From: Candidatus Fraserbacteria bacterium
Lineage (GTDB): Bacteria > Bipolaricaulota > Bipolaricaulia > RBG-16-55-9 > JAJCYT01
DNA length: 64,000 nt
Assembly (NCBI GenBank): GCA_029262795.1
Contig: JAJCYT010000017.1
Location: 46,229 to 110,228, forward strand
Direction: 5' to 3'
The notes beneath the pieces were generated by a model. It searched no databases. It was not told the origin of the DNA and saw only the letters and a list, made by a program, of their open reading frames with translations. Positions 59,341 to 64,000 of this stretch are shown here, piece after piece; the first letter of the stretch is position 1, and each line of letters starts with the position of its first letter. Position numbers and translations under genes: made by a program.

Positions 59341-62300
59341 TTAAGCCTGCGAATATTGCTTCCAAGCAGCGATGAGATTAGCATTGTGTTGAACGTTTGT
59401 TAAATAACTGTCTCGATCATCTTGGCTCTGCATTTTATCGGCGATCTTCATCATGGTGTCATAGGCTTGTTGCAAGTAAGGCACAGCGTCTGCTTCGTGT
59501 CCGAGCGCACTCAAGACTTGGTGGTGGAGGAAGTAGACTTCTTGCAGCTTGCCTTCATCATGATTAGACTCGATGAGTTCAACAGCTTGCTCAGTCTCAC
59601 ACAAGGCGTCTTCTGGTTGGCCTAATTCCAGATACGTCATGGTGCGCTGGATGTGCAGATTAAGTTGTTCTTCGGGAATGTCCAATTCATTCAACACTTT
59701 TTGGGCTTGCTCATAGTGTGCGGTGGCAACATCAAGCTGCCTCAGGGCGCTGTAGGCTTTGCCAAGTTCAGCGTTGCAGTAAATCAAAGCACGTGCATCC
59801 TCCGTTTCTTTGCTAATAGAAAGGCTTTGCTGGAGGCATTGCAACGCTGTTTCAGCATCGCCAAGCATGAGATAGGTTTTGCCCAATTCATAGAGATTGC
59901 CGGCCTCTTCATCTCGCTCACCGATGTCGCGACTGATGTTGAGGGCCCGCTGATGATACTCGATTGCTTTGTCGTAACCACCAATACTGAAATACACTTT
60001 GCCAATGTTGGACAAGCTGATCGATTGCCCAATGGAGTCAGCCACTTCCTTGCCGATGTCGTGGGCTTGTTGCAAATAATCGAGCGCTATATGGTGCTTG
60101 CCTAAGTGCAGCCTGCGGTACACATTGCCAATGTTGTTGAGCAACAGCCCTTGACCAAAACGATCCCCCACATCGTGGGCGATATCCAGGGCTTGCTGAT
60201 AGCGGTCAATCGCTTCTTGGGGACGGTTGAGGCACCACATGCACACATTACCTATGCTGTTGCAACAAGAAGCCTGGCCGATGGGGTCGGCGATGGTGGC
60301 ATAGTGTGTGTTTGCTTGCTTGAAAAAATCCAGCGCTTGTTCATATTTCGCCAATGAGAAAAAATAAATTTGGCCGATGTTTTGCAAACAATCGGCTTGA
60401 CCGCGAAGATTTTTGCATTGTTCAAATAGCACCAAAGCCTGTTGCATCGCGTCCAACCCTGCCTCTGGATTTCCCTGTCGATGTAGCACCTGACCTATAT
60501 GGTTGAAGCAATTGCCTTGGCCAGCGAGGTCTTGTTCCGTTTCATAGAGAGTGAAGGCTTTGTTGGCAGATTCGATGGCATCATCAAATTCACCCTTGGC
60601 CAGTTGAAAAAGCATCTGTTTTGTCAAGACCAAAGCATGCTTTGCTGCATCGTCCAAAGTATTTGCCAAATCGGTCAATTGCATCAAATCTTTGCCTTGG
60701 TCATCCCGATTGCCCTTCAGAGCAAAGATTTCAGTGCGTTTGAGAAGCAGTTCAAACAACTGCTCTTTCGCAAAATGGGTGTCCTTGCCGGAAGCTGCCA
60801 ATCGTTGTGCTGCTTCCACGCCCAACTCAGCAAGGGTCAGTTTTTCCTGTAGCTGGATTCGATCCTCCCGGCTTAAGGCTTGTACTGCATAAGTGAGAGC
60901 TTTTTCCCAAACACCCGCTCGAAACGCATGTTGCAGCAACATACCAAGCCAGGCATCGAGTTGCCCTAAATAGCGCTGTTCCAGCGCATACAAAGCGCGT
61001 TGGTGCAGCAAGTGCCTCATTGGATCAGCCATTTGTTCGTAGACCACTTCGCCAATCTTGCCGTGACTGAGCGTGTACTGGCCCATGTGTTCGTTGAGCA
61101 GTTGGGCAGAGGTCAGCATCATCAAAGTGGACACACAATCGACATCCTGCTCCCACGCCAATTCCAGCAAAGGCACATCGACTTCACGGCCAATTACACT
61201 GATGAGGCGCAACAATTTAAGCGAGGGATCATCCAATCGTTCCAAGCGCTTCAGGATCAAGGCCTGAACCGTGGGGGACATTGTTAGGGCCGAAACTGCA
61301 GCTTCATCGGCAGCCACCCACCCCTGCTCCTCGGCTGAGAAAGCGCCTGATTCAAACAAGTGTTGCAACGTCGAGATCATAAACAAGGGATTGCCTTCGG
61401 TGTTTTTGTAGAGATTACCGCAAAAAGTGTCCACATCCTCCAGGCGTAATGGCAAATTCCTTAACAGCTTCAGGCCTTCCTGTGAATTCAGTCTAGGCAA
61501 ATTGATCGTTTCCAGATGTTCTGCGCCTTGTTTCAAGAACTGTGACAATGCATCACTCTCATCGTCTTGCCGATACGTGCCGATGATGCAAAGTGGTAGG
61601 GTCTTTAGCCGAGGCAATAAGAATTGCCACAAATCAAAGCTGGCTTCATCCAGCCAATGAATATCATCAATAAGGATGATCATCGGCACTTGCTGTACGA
61701 TGGTAGATAACACTTGGAAAACCGCTTCGTAAAAACGGTGTTGCTGTTGCTCAGGGTTCAAGTCTGGATTTTTGGATAACTCAAAACGAACGTGAAGCGA
61801 CGGTACAATGTTAACCACTTCGGCAAGCCATACGGGTTGGACAGACTTCAACACACTGGCATCCACTTGCTCAATTGCTTGATTCAGTACGTGACCCCAT
61901 GCTTGATAAGCCATGTTTTGCTCTAAAGTGTGTACATATGCGCTGAGGCTGGCAAAACCGGCAGCATCTGTCAAGGTTTCTTGCACCAGGCGGGTTTTGC
62001 CCACGCCGGCTTCGCCACCAACCAAAATGCATCCACCGTGCCCTTGGTGCGCCTGTTCTAACAGGTCTTTTACTCTCGTACGTTCCATCTGACGACCCAC
62101 GAACGGTACGCTGTTAGGGGAAAGAGCATAAGGAATATCCGGCACAGATTCGGTCAGCATGGGATAACGGTCATCCACATCAGGAAGGTGGCGGTTACGA
62201 ATTTGCTTGTGCAGTTCTTTCAAGTGCGCGTTGGGCTCAACGCCCAAATCTGCAGCCAAAACCTGAACGCACTGATTGTAGGCGCGCAGGGCATCTGGCT

Positions 62301-62949
62301 GGTTGCCGGCACAGTATAGATATAGCATCAGTTGTGCCCACACGCTCTCGCGGCAAGGGTCAGCGCGCAGGATTTCACGACAGTGTGCAAGCGCTTGCTG
62401 GTAACGGCCAAGGCGGGCTTGGGCTTCACTCAGTTTGGTCAGCAGATCAAAATGGATCAATTGCAATTGCTCACGTCGTGCGATGGCCCAGTCCTCATAC
62501 CGATCTTCTTCCAAATAAGGTCCGCGATAGAGTTTCCTGGCGTGCTCGGCATATTCCAGTTGATGATCATGCAATGCGTCGTCTGGGTCGAAGCGTTGGC
62601 AAAGTTGCTCAAACTCGGCGACGTCCAGCCAATCGTCGCGCTGCATATTCCAAACATATCCAGCGTCGGTAGTAAGCACATAGCTAGACTTTGATCCTTT
62701 TGGCAAGTCGGGTTCCAGCACTTTGCGCAACTGGCTGACTGCCACGCGCAGATTTCGGGCGGCAGCATCTGGTTCTAAATCGGACCATAGCCAGTCTATC
62801 AAGCGTTCCTTGGGAAGCGCCTGACCCTCATAGGTAAGCAGGATTTTGCACAGGTGCTTGTTCTTTTGCGTTTTCCATGTATTGGCAGCAATCGGAAGGC
62901 CGTCTCTATGAACTTCAAAAGAACGAAAAGTATAAATTTCCAATACCAT
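59341..62949 (-). CDS. SARP/BTAD transcriptional activator with AAA ATPase (STAND-like) and C-terminal TPR array
   Basis: OmpR-like DNA-binding plus BTAD N-terminus; Walker A GGEAGVGKTRLVQE; Walker B IILIDDIHWLDE; 40-aa TPRs. Confidence 0.95.
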   Translation of the reverse strand: MVLEIYTFRSFEVHRDGLPIAANTWKTQKNKHLCKILLTYEGQALPKERLIDWLWSDLEPDAAARNLRVAVSQLRKVLEPDLPKGSKSSYVLTTDAGYVWNMQRDDWLDVAEFEQLCQRFDPDDALHDHQLEYAEHARKLYRGPYLEEDRYEDWAIARREQLQLIHFDLLTKLSEAQARLGRYQQALAHCREILRADPCRESVWAQLMLYLYCAGNQPDALRAYNQCVQVLAADLGVEPNAHLKELHKQIRNRHLPDVDDRYPMLTESVPDIPYALSPNSVPFVGRQMERTRVKDLLEQAHQGHGGCILVGGEAGVGKTRLVQETLTDAAGFASLSAYVHTLEQNMAYQAWGHVLNQAIEQVDASVLKSVQPVWLAEVVNIVPSLHVRFELSKNPDLNPEQQQHRFYEAVFQVLSTIVQQVPMIILIDDIHWLDEASFDLWQFLLPRLKTLPLCIIGTYRQDDESDALSQFLKQGAEHLETINLPRLNSQEGLKLLRNLPLRLEDVDTFCGNLYKNTEGNPLFMISTLQHLFESGAFSAEEQGWVAADEAAVSALTMSPTVQALILKRLERLDDPSLKLLRLISVIGREVDVPLLELAWEQDVDCVSTLMMLTSAQLLNEHMGQYTLSHGKIGEVVYEQMADPMRHLLHQRALYALEQRYLGQLDAWLGMLLQHAFRAGVWEKALTYAVQALSREDRIQLQEKLTLAELGVEAAQRLAASGKDTHFAKEQLFELLLKRTEIFALKGNRDDQGKDLMQLTDLANTLDDAAKHALVLTKQMLFQLAKGEFDDAIESANKAFTLYETEQDLAGQGNCFNHIGQVLHRQGNPEAGLDAMQQALVLFEQCKNLRGQADCLQNIGQIYFFSLAKYEQALDFFKQANTHYATIADPIGQASCCNSIGNVCMWCLNRPQEAIDRYQQALDIAHDVGDRFGQGLLLNNIGNVYRRLHLGKHHIALDYLQQAHDIGKEVADSIGQSISLSNIGKVYFSIGGYDKAIEYHQRALNISRDIGERDEEAGNLYELGKTYLMLGDAETALQCLQQSLSISKETEDARALIYCNAELGKAYSALRQLDVATAHYEQAQKVLNELDIPEEQLNLHIQRTMTYLELGQPEDALCETEQAVELIESNHDEGKLQEVYFLHHQVLSALGHEADAVPYLQQAYDTMMKIADKMQSQDDRDSYLTNVQHNANLIAAWKQYSQA

Positions 62950-63037
62950 GGTATCTCATTTCAAGATGTTTGCTTGTCTAGAATCATAGCGGATAAAAGA
63001 TAAATCATGAAAATCCTATAAGAGGAATAAATTTGCC

Positions 63038-63065
63038 ATGCAACTAAATGGTTATTAGGTTGCAT
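63038..63065. promoter_or_regulatory. Near-perfect dyad between SARP and recombinase genes
   Basis: ATGCAACTAA-atggtta-TTAGGTTGCAT (one bulged G). Confidence 0.5.
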
Positions 63066-63133
63066 CAAAAATCAGCCTTATTCTCAGCCCTTAAAGCTCA
63101 ATGTGTGGCGTTGTTGAATAATTCCCCGAAGTG

Positions 63134-63730
63134 CTAATTTCGCAAGCCCATCTCATCAAGTCTGCGTCGGATGGTGTCTTTGTGGACATCAAAAAGTCGT
63201 GCCATTTGCGCTATTGGCACTTGCTGCTGATGGAGCGACTTCAACTCATCTAAATCAATCTCTTTTCGAGGCCGGTGCATCAACTTGCCTTGCTTTTTGG
63301 CGCGCTTTCTTCCTTCTTTGGTGCGTTCTAAGAGCAATTCTCGTTCATACTCGGCAATTGCGGCCAGCATGTTAAACAAGAGTCTCCCATTGGCTGTTGA
63401 GGTATCGAGGTTGTCATGCACACTGACCAACTGCTTCTTTGCGTCTTGTAGCTGCGTGCCAATGGTGGCCAAGTCTTTGACTGACCGCCCCATGCGATCC
63501 AGCTTTGCGATCACAAGGCCGTTGATCTTCTCATCTTCCAAGACCTGCTTAAGTATCTTGTCGAAGACAGGACGATCTTTCACCGCTGATCTGGATTCTG
63601 TTTCGAGGCCAACGAGTTTGTAGCCTTTTTGTTTGCAGAAGGCTTGGATGGCTTCTTTCTGCGCTGCAAGGCTAAATTGTTTGGATTGCTTGGTGGTGGA
63701 AACGCGGATGTAGCCGAGGAATTTCATCAT
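63134..63730 (-). CDS. Serine recombinase / resolvase family with C-terminal HTH
   Basis: GYIRVSTTKQSKQFSLAAQKEAI; AKLDRMGRSVKDL; AAIAEYERELLLERTKEGRKRAK. Confidence 0.95.
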   Translation of the reverse strand: MMKFLGYIRVSTTKQSKQFSLAAQKEAIQAFCKQKGYKLVGLETESRSAVKDRPVFDKILKQVLEDEKINGLVIAKLDRMGRSVKDLATIGTQLQDAKKQLVSVHDNLDTSTANGRLLFNMLAAIAEYERELLLERTKEGRKRAKKQGKLMHRPRKEIDLDELKSLHQQQVPIAQMARLFDVHKDTIRRRLDEMGLRN

Positions 63731-63758
63731 GATACTATCTTATGCGACCCCGTAGCAT

Positions 63759-64000
63759 TGACCCTCCCCCCTGGAAAAGGTCCAGTTTAAGAAATAGGAT
63801 CAAATCCAAGGAGGCAAAGTATGCCAAAGAAGAAATACCGCCCAGAAGACATCATCAATAAGCTCAGAGAAGCAGATGTTTTGCAAGCCGAAGGGATGAC
63901 GGTGGCAGAAGTGGTCAAAGTCCTAGGCATCCATGAGCAGACCTACTACCACTGGCGCAGGGAATATGGCGGGATGAAAATGTCACAAATGAAGCGCCTC
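63759..64000 (+). mobile_element. Left end of IS3-family insertion sequence, truncated by window edge
   Basis: Terminal-repeat-like tgaccctcccccctggaaaaggtcc followed by IS3-type OrfA. Confidence 0.75.
63821..64000 (+). CDS. IS3-family transposase OrfA, partial
   Basis: MPKKKYRPEDIINKLREADVLQAEGMTVAEVVKVLGIHEQTYYHWRREYGGMKMSQMKRL. Confidence 0.9.
   Translation, partial: MPKKKYRPEDIINKLREADVLQAEGMTVAEVVKVLGIHEQTYYHWRREYGGMKMSQMKRL

Noticed and set aside
59341-62949. STAND/AAA-TPR protein considered as an Avs-like antiphage sensor
   Set aside because: N-terminus is a SARP/BTAD transcriptional activator, not a nuclease or other effector; best read as a regulator

Overview
The window is an ordinary-looking bacterial chromosomal segment of moderate GC. 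It carries about 60 credible protein genes on both strands and two tRNAs (Thr-CGT, Gly-GCC), with a mobile-element edge at the far right (serine recombinase plus the left end of an IS3-family element). There is no rRNA and no CRISPR array. Most genes encode metabolic, peptidase or hydrolase functions: sulfatase, citrate synthase, CysQ-like phosphatase, M20/M17/M24/M16/S10 peptidases, MsrB, acetyl-CoA synthetase, an F420-type LLM oxidoreductase, ABC and MFS transporters, cupins and several secreted proteins. A 1202-aa SARP/BTAD-AAA-TPR regulator lies near the right end. The style is reminiscent of Chloroflexota, but that is only inference. The most interesting points are: (1) a split PEP-synthase/rifampicin-phosphotransferase-like dikinase pair followed by an MFS exporter, with the whole cassette lying between two direct copies of a dispersed hairpin repeat; (2) two intergenic micro-transcription units encoding tiny RBS-preceded ORFs; (3) a tandem pair of repeat-domain lipoproteins with an identity gradient suggesting gene conversion; (4) a secreted metzincin fused to a right-handed beta-helix; (5) a thioredoxin-DUF3179 fusion next to CcdA; (6) a PadR promoter with an embedded palindrome over the -10. 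I do not see a clearly recognisable known defence system. Homology calls come from motif recognition only; no database search was run.
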